Below, one piece after another: positions 37,203 through 45,193 of a stretch of DNA of 52,798 nt. The position numbers and the translations under genes are program-made. The notes under the pieces are model-generated. The model saw only the letters and a program-made list of their open reading frames with translations. It searched no databases and was not told where the DNA came from. Position 1 is the first letter of the stretch. Every line of letters begins with the position of its first letter. The DNA is from a virus, in IMG/VR virus record IMGVR_UViG_3300009182_000084, positions 1 to 52,798 of that record. One strand, given 5' to 3'.

Positions 37203-37649
37203 CTAGTAGTCCTTTCTATTAATTGAGCGCCTTGTAATCTCACGGCTAACCAGAGAAAGGTCACGCTCGTGATTGTTAAGAAGCATTTCAACTAGCTTAC
37301 GATAAGCATACTTCTCTTCATAGTCATTTGACAAGTCCACAACATCCTGATTAACAGAAATCTCTGCCTTGACAGTAGTTACGCGCTCGCCTTTTACCTG
37401 AGCTCCCATGCGTCGCACCAAAAGAGTGTTCTCAAGGAACTCCATTTTTTTAAGTACGGCACGTTCCTCTAGCTGTGCAACAGTTAGCTGAGATGCAATG
37501 TAGTCAGTCCAAGAAGTTAAACGAGTAAACAACTCGCCCAAATCCTCAGAGCTAACTGCAGTGATATCTCGTGGAAGTTTTACCTGCTCGTCTTCAGGCT
37601 TTTCAAAGGCCAGACCCCAAGATTGAAAACGTTCAATAGCACTAGACAT
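37203..37649 (-). CDS. hypothetical recombination-cluster protein (148 aa)
   Basis: The start at 37649 overlaps the Cas4-like gene stop (TAATG); an in-frame upstream ATG lies within that gene. The protein is charged and helical with EERAVLKKMEFLEN and YEEKYAYRKLVEMLLNNHERD. It sits between two nuclease genes and may be an accessory factor. No family is recognised. Confidence 0.55.
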   Translation of the reverse strand: MSSAIERFQSWGLAFEKPEDEQVKLPRDITAVSSEDLGELFTRLTSWTDYIASQLTVAQLEERAVLKKMEFLENTLLVRRMGAQVKGERVTTVKAEISVNQDVVDLSNDYEEKYAYRKLVEMLLNNHERDLSLVSREITRRSINRKDY

Positions 37650-38497
37650 TAGTCCTCCTTGTATGGTGAGCAGTAGTCGCAGGTTCCTCCAGGGTTGTTG
37701 TTGCAATCTGGCACTACCTTAGCTTCTACAGCTTTTACTACTTTTTCACAGTTGTCAAAGATGTGACGAACCAGTTCGTAGTCTGCCTTGACGGTAAACT
37801 CCTTGTATGACTGGTCAGCCTTGAGCTCGTAAATAAATACAATCTCGTTAACCTCGTGACCCATACGCTTCATCAACTCAAGGTACATTTGACCTTGCAT
37901 AATGTGTGCGCTAAATGGGCGGTTGATGTTTTTCCATGCAGTAAACAAGTCTACGTCTTTCATTAGACCTGGGTCTGCATGGCGGATAGTTCCTGGACCA
38001 ATTGTCTTAAGCTCAATCAGGCAGTCATCGCCAATCCCGCGAACCCAACCATCAGTGTGCCCCTTGATACGTAGAGCATCATCATAAAGAGTTACTTCAC
38101 GGTATTCCATAGTAGGACGGTTACATGATGGGCAGTCTACTGGACCAAAATCAAATAGAGAAAAGTCGCAAGAGGTACAGCTAAAGCGACCATAAAGTAC
38201 ACCCATCTCCTGGAAGTAACGCTGCCACTTAGCATGGGCTGCGTGTCCCTCATCAAAGATAGACTGAAGCTTTAGATTTGGTTTCTTTGCAATCTTTTCG
38301 TGACCACTCAAAAGGAAGTATGACTCACGACGGCACCAATCTTTTTTAATAATTTCAGATGGGTGCAAAACAAGCGTACTGCGGTCTCCAACAGGGCGCT
38401 TTTGCAGATGACGCTCAATGTCACCAAGCAAACGAGTCTGCTTAGTTTTTGCATCCAAGAATCGTTTTAGTTCTGCGCTACTAGCCTTTACTACCAT
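37649..38497 (-). CDS. Cas4/RecB-family PD-(D/E)XK exonuclease
   Basis: I start at 38497 because GAAAGAAGGAAAACAA lies directly upstream; an earlier ATG adds nine residues without such a site. The 282-residue protein has DWCRRESYFLL (Cys55), an inserted zinc ribbon (CTSC 107-110, CPSC 122-125), GHTDGW (Asp149), IELKT (Glu162, Lys164), Gln-x-x-x-Tyr (QGQMYLEL) and a late CDYC, as in iron-sulfur Cas4/AddB-type nucleases. It is likely a recombination exonuclease acting with RecA. Confidence 0.8.
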   Translation of the reverse strand: MVVKASSAELKRFLDAKTKQTRLLGDIERHLQKRPVGDRSTLVLHPSEIIKKDWCRRESYFLLSGHEKIAKKPNLKLQSIFDEGHAAHAKWQRYFQEMGVLYGRFSCTSCDFSLFDFGPVDCPSCNRPTMEYREVTLYDDALRIKGHTDGWVRGIGDDCLIELKTIGPGTIRHADPGLMKDVDLFTAWKNINRPFSAHIMQGQMYLELMKRMGHEVNEIVFIYELKADQSYKEFTVKADYELVRHIFDNCEKVVKAVEAKVVPDCNNNPGGTCDYCSPYKED

Positions 38498-38822
38498 TTG
38501 TTTTCCTTCTTTCTTGAAAGACATACTCTTTCAAAGTCATACTACTTTTATATTGCCTATTCCATTTTCTTACTAGAGCATTACGTTCACGGTGAGATAG
38601 CCCTCCCCAGATTCCATGTTGCTCATCATTTAAAAGTGCATCCCATAGACACTCTAGTCTAACAGGACAAGGCGGTTTTCCGCTACCCCCATAACAGTAG
38701 GCCTTAGCAAGGTCTGCTGTTTTTTTATATAGAGCCTTATCTCTGGGTGGAAAGAATATCTCTGGCTCAGGTTCTGGAAGCCCTCTACATGAGGCGTCCT
38801 CATACCATCGCTCACTCGCCAT
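38481..38822 (-). CDS. second WhiB-family protein with unusual Cys spacing
   Basis: The 113-residue protein has the WhiB order: a first Cys in DASCRG, FFPP, then CYGGSGKPPCPVRLEC, and GIWGGLSHRERN. The Cys spacing is C-x8-C-x5-C instead of C-x2-C-x5-C, because of a Gly/Pro-rich insert. The cluster may still bind iron-sulfur, but with altered geometry. The C-terminus is basic (KWNRQYKSS), fitting DNA contact. It is in the recombination block, apart from the WhiB at 21398. Confidence 0.85.
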   Translation of the reverse strand: MASERWYEDASCRGLPEPEPEIFFPPRDKALYKKTADLAKAYCYGGSGKPPCPVRLECLWDALLNDEQHGIWGGLSHRERNALVRKWNRQYKSSMTLKEYVFQERRKTNGSKG

Positions 38823-39126
38823 TCTTTTCCCACATCTCGATGAAGTCCGTCTCTAGAAGTACTACGTAATCTTCGCCATCCAAGTGGATTCCAAATACAG
38901 GCAGCCTACCATCCATAATAGCTTCTGTGGTAATCTTTTGCAACTCCGCAGCTTGGATAGTCTTTGATTTTTTGCCTGTCCACTTGTGCTCAATCAGTAG
39001 TTCAGCATTGCGGACATCGCCCTTGCGAGACCAGAAGGCACCAGAAGCAGCGGTTGTTTGGCCTCCTACCGCCTTAGCGAGACGTTTCTCGTGCTTCTGG
39101 GACTGCTTTTGGCCCTCACTCTTCAT
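38812..39126 (-). CDS. PD-(D/E)XK/Holliday-resolvase-like nuclease
   Basis: The start at 39126 (MKSEGQKQSQK, 104 residues) is fixed by a TAATG overlap. The segments GAFWSRKGDVRNAELLIEHKW (E, D and E-x-K residues) and PVFGIHLDGEDYVVLLETDF fit the small archaeal-type resolvase/endonuclease fold. It overlaps the WhiB gene by 11 bp. The match is from motif layout only. Confidence 0.55.
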   Translation of the reverse strand: MKSEGQKQSQKHEKRLAKAVGGQTTAASGAFWSRKGDVRNAELLIEHKWTGKKSKTIQAAELQKITTEAIMDGRLPVFGIHLDGEDYVVLLETDFIEMWEKNGE

Positions 39127-39263
39127 TAGGAAATCCAATCTGGAGAGGTGATTACTTCGATAATTTCTTCGAGAATTTCTGCTAGAGACTCATCACCAAA
39201 ATCTCTAAGGTCATTGATTACTAGCTGAATATACTCAATTGCTTTCTCAAGGTCTTTACTCAT
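39126..39263 (-). CDS. small acidic helical protein (45 aa)
   Basis: The frame starts at 39263, inside the last codons of the RecA-like gene, and stops at 39126 in a TAATG overlap. It is an acidic amphipathic helix pair (LEKAIEYIQLVINDLRDFG, LAEILEEIIEVI), probably a coiled coil. No family is recognised. Confidence 0.5.
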   Translation of the reverse strand: MSKDLEKAIEYIQLVINDLRDFGDESLAEILEEIIEVITSPDWIS

Positions 39264-40275
39264 CTTGAATTCCTACAAAAGAATCGGGAGTGTTGAGAAC
39301 CTTATCGCGAAGCTCCTCAAACAAATCAAGTTCTTCACGTAGGGAATTAGAAAAAGCTTCTTGCCCGTTCCACTTACGCTCACCGTAGTAAATCCATCCG
39401 CCCTTGCGTTCAACAATTTGCTTTACGATTGTCATAGCTGCAACTTCTTTAGCGGTGTCATAGTCACCCGCATCATAGATGCTGAATGGTGAGAAGTAGA
39501 AATCTACATAAGCTACCTGCTGTGGTGGAGCAGTCTTGTTTTTAATCACACGAATTTTAATACGCTGACCTACACGAGTCTTATTAGTTCCCGACCCTGC
39601 CTCAATCCACTCATCACGACGTACTTCTGAGCGAGTAAAGAATGCGTAGTTCTTTCCCTCACCACCAGGAGTAGTGCGTGGGTCTCCGTGCATTACGCCA
39701 ATTTTCATACGGTACTGGTTAATTACAATACCTAGAATAGGGCGCTCAGACTCTACAAGACTGCGCTTCATTGCCATGCCCGCTTTACGGAAGAACTTGT
39801 TAGTAAGCAGGGCTCCACGACCAACGGTCATTTCGTCCATGTTTTTCTCGTTCTCAGGACCTGGAACTAGGGCAGGAAGAGAGTCAATAACGATAGCGTC
39901 AACAGATTTCGATTCAGCAAAAGCAATAGCCGCATCATACGCTTCCTCCATAATGTTAGTTTCGACAACAATTACACGACTTGTATCCACGCCACACATC
40001 TCTGCGTATTCTGGAACCCACTGCTCAGCAGCAATCCATACAGTCGTGTGCTCTGGGTCCTTGGCCTGGTTGGCTGCGATTGTCTTAAGTGCAATAGCAG
40101 TTTTGCCGTGCGATGGCTCTCCTACAAGTTCGTTCCACTGGTTGGTGGGGAATCCTCCTCCAAGAACGTAATCAAAAGTAGTAGAGCCAGTGGTTGAGCG
40201 AGTGATGAGGTCATTACGAATGTCCCCACCAATCACTACAACGTTCTCTCCAAAGCGCTTGTTAATCAGCGCCAT
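39256..40275 (-). CDS. RecA/UvsX-type recombinase
   Basis: I start at 40275 (MALINKRFGENVVVI, 339 residues); longer frames overlap the upstream gene, and AGAGG precedes this ATG. Walker A is GEPSHGKT (52-59). VDAIVIDSLPALVPG is the Walker B strand, and an L2-like segment with GVMHGDPRTTPGG follows. It forms filaments on single-stranded DNA and drives strand exchange. The C-terminus is longer than the UvsX core. Neighbouring nucleases and SSB-like gene support a recombination-dependent replication role. Confidence 0.85.
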   Translation of the reverse strand: MALINKRFGENVVVIGGDIRNDLITRSTTGSTTFDYVLGGGFPTNQWNELVGEPSHGKTAIALKTIAANQAKDPEHTTVWIAAEQWVPEYAEMCGVDTSRVIVVETNIMEEAYDAAIAFAESKSVDAIVIDSLPALVPGPENEKNMDEMTVGRGALLTNKFFRKAGMAMKRSLVESERPILGIVINQYRMKIGVMHGDPRTTPGGEGKNYAFFTRSEVRRDEWIEAGSGTNKTRVGQRIKIRVIKNKTAPPQQVAYVDFYFSPFSIYDAGDYDTAKEVAAMTIVKQIVERKGGWIYYGERKWNGQEAFSNSLREELDLFEELRDKVLNTPDSFVGIQDE

Positions 40276-40294
40276 GACTTTCTTTGCCTCTGCA

Positions 40295-40489
40295 TTAATC
40301 ACGGACAGACTCCAAAAGCTCGTATAGTGATACCCATACGTGATTTCCAGTTGGGTCAAATTTCCAGAAACCTGCAACATCATTGCGGGTCTCAAGAATG
40401 CCATGCTCTACGAGAGCTGAGGAAATCTTGGCACGCATGTCCAAAAAGGTTTGTTCTTTTACTAGTTTAACTTGTGATTCGGTAATCAA
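40295..40489 (-). CDS. small hypothetical protein (64 aa)
   Basis: The protein is alpha/beta, with a helix LVKEQTFLDMRAKISSALVEHG and strand GNHVWVSLYELLESV. It ends 19 bp before the RecA-like start. No family is recognised. Confidence 0.5.
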   Translation of the reverse strand: MITESQVKLVKEQTFLDMRAKISSALVEHGILETRNDVAGFWKFDPTGNHVWVSLYELLESVRD

Positions 40490-40490
40490 T

Positions 40491-40874
40491 TTATTCTCCT
40501 ATTCGTCCGATAATCCCTTGTGGATTCCAGTTGTTTGCTACGTCATTTCCTGTTGCTTGTCTTGCTGCTCCCTCGACATGTGCTCCAGCGAGGTTTCCGT
40601 ATCTGCTACCCGATTGAGAAATGGGGTACCCACAATCGTAACATCTCGGTGCAGCATTTGCCACTGCCATGTAATTAACCGACCCGCAGTCAGGACACGT
40701 AGCAGTCTGTTTAGCTGACTGCGCACGCTCCGACGCTTGCGCTTGGGGCTGAAAGGAAGGCATCGGTGTCAATGGCCTCTGAGATGGCGGCATCTGTGGG
40801 GTAGGGTCAGGACGCCCCTGTTGTACGGGCTGCTGGTTACCCAGTTTAGAAGCCCACCAGTCTGCATTACTCAT
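40491..40874 (-). CDS. zinc ribbon protein with Pro/Gln-rich N-terminus
   Basis: The 127-residue protein has a disordered Pro/Gln-rich N-terminus (MPPSQRPLTPMPSFQPQ), then CPDCGS and CYDCGY separated by about 17 residues, forming a zinc ribbon, and a Gly/Ala-rich C-terminal part. It lies between the RecA-like gene and the DNA polymerase. Interaction with DNA or with replication proteins is possible. Confidence 0.55.
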   Translation of the reverse strand: MSNADWWASKLGNQQPVQQGRPDPTPQMPPSQRPLTPMPSFQPQAQASERAQSAKQTATCPDCGSVNYMAVANAAPRCYDCGYPISQSGSRYGNLAGAHVEGAARQATGNDVANNWNPQGIIGRIGE

Positions 40875-41073
40875 CTAGCCCTCCTTCTGGAAGCGGTCCG
40901 TAAGTACCCTCATATTCTTCTGCTGCTTTTAGCATTCTTTTCATAACGTTAGTCATGGTGCTGAGTTGCTTGTCGTCTGCTTCTTTACTTAGTTTAGTAA
41001 ATGCATAGTCATACATAACAATCAGAGTGTTCATTTCTACAGTATCGAGTTTTACATTAAATACGTTTGTCAT
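40867..41073 (-). CDS. small helical protein (68 aa)
   Basis: The protein is alpha-helical (MTNVFNVKLDTVEMNTLIV at the start) and ends acidic. It overlaps both neighbours (8 bp and 4 bp). No family is recognised. Confidence 0.5.
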   Translation of the reverse strand: MTNVFNVKLDTVEMNTLIVMYDYAFTKLSKEADDKQLSTMTNVMKRMLKAAEEYEGTYGPLPEGGLDE

Positions 41074-41474
41074 TTATACTTCCTAGGGATTTCTAGTAGA
41101 CCCATGTCTACAAGTTGAGAGATAGTTCCGAGAAGGGCAGCAAAGCTTGATTGCTCCATCATTCGACGCCCCTCTCTCCACACATCTTCTGGAATAGATT
41201 TTAGTTCATCTCCTACAGAGGATTTTTGTATTTCTACAGCTCCTTCAGCAAGTAGTCGAGAAAAAGCATACAGCAGAGGGACTACATACGACAATTTTTC
41301 TACACGAATGTCGCTCTGCTCCTCTTCTTTATCCATAAGTTCATCGCTAATATTGCTGCAGCCAAGTATTACACTAATTTTGTGAGCGTTGGGCATTTGA
41401 GAGTCAAGCACCACACCACGAACACGTTCGCTAATATCTGCCATAGTTAGCTTTGGAAGTTTACTCTTTCCCAT
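41070..41474 (-). CDS. hypothetical protein next to DNA polymerase (134 aa)
   Basis: The protein is mostly helical, with a hydrophobic middle (LSYVVPLLYAFSRLLAEGA). Its start overlaps the polymerase stop by one base, so the two are co-translated. It may be a polymerase accessory; nothing in the sequence proves this. Confidence 0.5.
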   Translation of the reverse strand: MGKSKLPKLTMADISERVRGVVLDSQMPNAHKISVILGCSNISDELMDKEEEQSDIRVEKLSYVVPLLYAFSRLLAEGAVEIQKSSVGDELKSIPEDVWREGRRMMEQSSFAALLGTISQLVDMGLLEIPRKYK

Positions 41475-43465
41475 TATTTTGCCTCACCCCACTTATCCAC
41501 AACATAGACCTCTGCCTTTAGAGGTACAGTAATTTCTTTCAGTTTAATACCCTCCATTGATGTACGGATAGCCTCAGCAACCTCATCAACCCTGTCTTCA
41601 GGGGCAATGGTTACCAATTCATCGTGAACCGTGAGAATAACATTGATATCGGGCTCATCGGTAAAACATGAGTGAGCACGTACCAAAGCTAGTTTCATGA
41701 TGTCAGCAGCAGAGCCCTGAATCATAGTGTTGAAAGCCTGACGCTCTGCACGTGCCAGCAATCCCTGGTCGTTAACACGCAAGTCTGGAATGTAGCGTCT
41801 ACGACCAAAGATAGTCTCAACAAATGGAACTTGACCAGACTCTTTTGCTAGACGAACAACCCGAGACTTGTAAGTAGCAATTGATTTAAACTTGGCCTCA
41901 AAATCACGGAGAAGTTTTTTAGCTTCTGGTACAGTACAACCAATGCTTGCTGCAATCTTGTCAGGACCTACGCCATATGAAATAGCGAGAACCAGAACCT
42001 TGCCTGCCTTGCGGTCTACTCCCATAGTGTCACCAATAGTTGTATAGATGTCTCCGCCGTTGAGATAGTTAGCCATAAGAATAGGGTCCTGAGAGAATGA
42101 GGCAATAACTCTAGGCTCAATCTGCGAGTAGTCAGCAACCACAAGCTTGTGGCCTGGAGGAGCCACGAACAGGTTACGTACCAGCTTGCCGTACTCACCA
42201 GATGATGGGATGTTCTGCAAGTTAGGCTCAGAGGAACTAAAGCGACCTGTCTCTGCACCGTGAGCCTTGAAGTTAGTGTGCACACGGTTATTAATAAGAA
42301 GAGACTTGCGCTGAGTCAAAGTAGTCTTGCCGTTTGTAACACGCTTGACTTCTCCGCCCTTGTAGGGAGTTACGTACGTAGTCATTAGCTTGTTCAAGTC
42401 GGAGTACTCCAGCAAGGCATCTACAAGAACATCCTTACCGCGATAGTACTCAAGAGCCTCAGCAGAGCATGAGTAATGACTCTCATTAAGAGTTTCACCA
42501 CGCTTTTGAGCATCAAAGCCTTTAGCAGTTAGCACGTTTTTAAACTTAACGTTTGGCTTGATACGAGGAGACGTACCTCCAAACAACAATGCCTGTTTTG
42601 TTGGGACAGAGTTGATGGCAAATGCTTTGCCTGCTAGTTTATAGCATGCTGCTTCGGCAGCCTGCTTGTCTTTTTCAATCTGCTCAGCAAGGTCATCAAG
42701 AGTATCCTGGTCAATGTAAGCACCTGTAAGCTCCATGTCGCACAAAGCTGCAGTTACATCCATCTCAAGTTTCCACACCTTGTTGAGATTGCCAGTAATT
42801 TTTGGAGCAAGGGCTTTGTAAAGTTTCCAAGTCAGGTCAGCATCGATACCAGAGTAAGTAGCAACACTGCTAAACGAGTGTAGCGCAACGTTTTCTCCTA
42901 CTCCCTTTTCCATATCAATGTTAAGTTCACGAAGAACACACGCCTTAAGATTCAGGGCGTTCTTGTTTAGATTATTTACAATAAAAGAAGCAGTCATAGT
43001 ATCAAAGTATGGCTTTGAGGGGACCTTGCCACCGTAGTACTTAGCAACAGATTTCAAATCAAATTTTGCATTGTGGGCAACCTTAAGCTGTGTACCAAAC
43101 ATAAGCGGTTTGATTGCATCAAAGACTTGCTTGGGGGTAAGTTGCTCTGGGGCTTGACCAAACTTAGCGGTCCACTTGCGCTCATCTTTAGAGTAGTGGG
43201 AATCAAGTAGAGTTTTGCCATCTGCTACTCGACGCTGTCCTGAAAGAAGTAGTGGCTTATCATGACCCTCAAGGTCGCCATTAGGATGGCCCATAGGAAT
43301 AACATCTACGCGGTCATCTGTAGCAAAAGAAATCCAGCACACATCATTGATGACTGGATAAAGTCTATTCTCACCGATAGTTTCGGTGTCCCATGCAAAG
43401 GCGTCAACCTTTGAGTAATAATCTACAAATTCTTGTAGTTGTTCTTTGGTAGTAATGATATTCAT
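41474..43465 (-). CDS. DNA polymerase I (family A) with 3'-5' exonuclease
   Basis: The 663-residue protein has an intact proofreading domain: AWDTETIGENR (exo I), HNAKFDLKS (exo II) and YSGIDADLTWKLY (exo III). The polymerase domain has VVADYSQIEPRVIA (motif A), RKAGKVLVLAISYGVG (motif B) and LTVHDELV (motif C). No 5'-3' exonuclease domain is present. It would replicate the phage DNA. A long hairpin lies upstream of its start, between it and the SSB-like gene. Confidence 0.95.
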   Translation of the reverse strand: MNIITTKEQLQEFVDYYSKVDAFAWDTETIGENRLYPVINDVCWISFATDDRVDVIPMGHPNGDLEGHDKPLLLSGQRRVADGKTLLDSHYSKDERKWTAKFGQAPEQLTPKQVFDAIKPLMFGTQLKVAHNAKFDLKSVAKYYGGKVPSKPYFDTMTASFIVNNLNKNALNLKACVLRELNIDMEKGVGENVALHSFSSVATYSGIDADLTWKLYKALAPKITGNLNKVWKLEMDVTAALCDMELTGAYIDQDTLDDLAEQIEKDKQAAEAACYKLAGKAFAINSVPTKQALLFGGTSPRIKPNVKFKNVLTAKGFDAQKRGETLNESHYSCSAEALEYYRGKDVLVDALLEYSDLNKLMTTYVTPYKGGEVKRVTNGKTTLTQRKSLLINNRVHTNFKAHGAETGRFSSSEPNLQNIPSSGEYGKLVRNLFVAPPGHKLVVADYSQIEPRVIASFSQDPILMANYLNGGDIYTTIGDTMGVDRKAGKVLVLAISYGVGPDKIAASIGCTVPEAKKLLRDFEAKFKSIATYKSRVVRLAKESGQVPFVETIFGRRRYIPDLRVNDQGLLARAERQAFNTMIQGSAADIMKLALVRAHSCFTDEPDINVILTVHDELVTIAPEDRVDEVAEAIRTSMEGIKLKEITVPLKAEVYVVDKWGEAK

Positions 43466-43493
43466 AATGCCCCTAGTAATAGAAGATGAAAGT

Positions 43494-43536
43494 GTGGGGG
43501 GCCAAGGAAAGAAAGGAGAAGACCTTGACCCCCCAC
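43494..43536. terminator. long hairpin between the SSB-like gene and DNA polymerase
   Basis: GTGGGGGGCCAAGG and CCTTGACCCCCCAC form a 14-bp stem with one mismatch and a 15-nt loop. On the minus strand it follows the SSB-like stop and precedes the polymerase start by about 30 bp. No T-tract follows, so it is more likely an attenuator or mRNA-stability stem that lowers polymerase relative to SSB. Confidence 0.6.
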
Positions 43537-43547
43537 GAGGGGAGTGA

Positions 43548-44201
43548 CTAGGAAACTAGCGTACGAGCAAGCTCAAGCAGTTCTTCGCGGGGGCTCACGT
43601 AAACTGCACTTGCGTCGTGCTTACTTGCCGATACCGCAACAGTATCGATTTCCTCAGCGTCCAACTCCCAATCCTCTGCCAGGTCGCTGGCACGGACACG
43701 GTCAAGAACATACTGTGTCTGTGGTCCAGTACCAGTGCGGGAGATTGCCCAGTAGTACTTGGTCAGCGGTCCACGACGGGTGTCGTCGTTTGCTGCCTGA
43801 AGCTGACGTGCCAGTGTTGGTGGCGCAGTCAGAATCTGCACATTAGGGGTTTCTTCCGAAAGGACAAGAATGTTAAACGATGCTTTAGTGCGTGGCTTGT
43901 CGCCTGCAATCGTACACAGTGGACACTCGTCACCTAGACAAACGAATGAACGCTTGCCCTCTGAACGGTCAATCCAGTGCTGATTGTAGACAGCAAACGG
44001 CTCGTCCTCAAGAAAACGAACAAGCTGACCCTGCTCCGAGAAACGGAAGTCGGTAGGGTATTCACTGTTTTCGCGCTTCGGCTTAATGGAAGCGTTTACT
44101 GCTCCCCAACCTGCCTGAACCGTAGTTCCGTGCTTTGGGGTGTTGTCAACGGTGTCTTCAGCAAGGTAGCTGTTGGCGTCAACTGATGGGGTGTTAATCA
44201 T
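43548..44201 (-). CDS. single-stranded DNA-binding protein-like, gp32 style
   Basis: The 217-residue protein has a Cys cluster CLGDECPLC (Cys88, 93, 96) within RSFVCLGDECPLCTIAG, as in zinc-containing phage SSBs, preceded by RFLEDEPFAVYNQHW and followed by FNILVLS, LTKYYWAISRTGTG and an acidic segment WELDAEEID. The pattern matches actinophage proteins that resemble T4 gp32. A strong hairpin separates it from the polymerase. It would coat single-stranded DNA in the replication fork. Confidence 0.65.
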   Translation of the reverse strand: MINTPSVDANSYLAEDTVDNTPKHGTTVQAGWGAVNASIKPKRENSEYPTDFRFSEQGQLVRFLEDEPFAVYNQHWIDRSEGKRSFVCLGDECPLCTIAGDKPRTKASFNILVLSEETPNVQILTAPPTLARQLQAANDDTRRGPLTKYYWAISRTGTGPQTQYVLDRVRASDLAEDWELDAEEIDTVAVSASKHDASAVYVSPREELLELARTLVS

Positions 44202-44263
44202 GTTGTTATTACTTTCGGTAGTGAGGCTTTCGCTCTCGGTTGAATTTGAGGTCTTGCGACTCT

Positions 44264-44743
44264 CTATTTTGATTGTACAGCATCTCTCCAGCGTTCCACA
44301 AGAACATCTGTCAAGTCACTGTGTAAACTCCACTCTACACGAGGTGAGTTCAAAAGTCCACGACTCTCGAATTCCTCAATGGTTATTTCAATTAGTTCAC
44401 GTGTGTAAACACGATTACCATTAACTTTTTTACCATTAAGGCTCTTAGAACGCAAACGGTAGGGAGCTCCTGGAATGTAGCCCTTCTTCTCCCATAGTCG
44501 GATGGTTACGATTTGTTTTTCTAGTGCTAATGCTAATGCACCAATAGTAAACACCTCGGTCTCCACCCCACGAATGGTTTTAATGATTGGGTTTGAGTCC
44601 CAGCCATTAGAACCAGTCATGGCTTTGGAACGGCGTTTGTCTGCTACTGGAGTAGACACACGACGTTGTTTCTTAGAACCAGGCGCACGGTCTAGACCCT
44701 CAAAAGCTTTGAGGATTTCTTCGTCTGAACGCATTCCTGGCAT
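44264..44743 (-). CDS. MerR-like transcription regulator
   Basis: The 159-residue protein has VFTIGALALALEKQIVTIRLWEKKGYIPGAPYR (about 62-95) as a MerR-type winged helix: recognition helix at IVTIRLWEKKG, wing GKKVNGNRVYT. The N-terminal 45 residues are basic. There is no effector-binding domain of usual length. It could regulate phage transcription; the TAAC array is one candidate target, although MerR proteins usually bind inverted repeats. Confidence 0.75.
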   Translation of the reverse strand: MPGMRSDEEILKAFEGLDRAPGSKKQRRVSTPVADKRRSKAMTGSNGWDSNPIIKTIRGVETEVFTIGALALALEKQIVTIRLWEKKGYIPGAPYRLRSKSLNGKKVNGNRVYTRELIEITIEEFESRGLLNSPRVEWSLHSDLTDVLVERWRDAVQSK

Positions 44744-44746
44744 TTA

Positions 44747-45184
44747 TTACTTCCTAGTCCACAAAGCCCATGTTACCTTAGTTGGAAACATCTCGTCAAG
44801 TTGTTCCTCGGTAATTTTGTCTTCGTAGTAGGCAGCCATCAAAGCGTCTTCATTGATGGTGCGTTTAAACTCGTAAACCTCAAGACCAAGACCCAGTTGT
44901 TCAATGATTTCATCTGCCTTGAGTTCATCAAGAACACGACTTGCACGGCGTTGCTTTTCAAGCACAGTTACACCATCGGCACTAAAACCTAGTGATAGTT
45001 GAATGTTGCCACTAGAGTCCTCTTGACCTTCAAGCTCAATCTTTTCCATGAACTTCTTGTTGAGTTCTTTAGCGCGTGCATCCATAATTTTGATGGATTC
45101 TTTGATACGAACAAACTCCCGTACCTGAGCTTCAAAGCTCTCTGGGTCAGCGAACTGACGTCCTTCTTCTGGTATTAATGCCAT
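44747..45184 (-). CDS. hypothetical coiled-coil protein (145 aa)
   Basis: The protein begins with a long charged helix (FEAQVREFVRIKESIKIMDARAKEL), then strands and an acidic helical C-terminal part. It lies 3 bp before the MerR-like gene. It recalls phage host-nuclease inhibitor Gam-like proteins in outline, which is weak. No family is assigned. Confidence 0.5.
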   Translation of the reverse strand: MALIPEEGRQFADPESFEAQVREFVRIKESIKIMDARAKELNKKFMEKIELEGQEDSSGNIQLSLGFSADGVTVLEKQRRASRVLDELKADEIIEQLGLGLEVYEFKRTINEDALMAAYYEDKITEEQLDEMFPTKVTWALWTRK

Positions 45185-45193
45185 AATTGCCTC

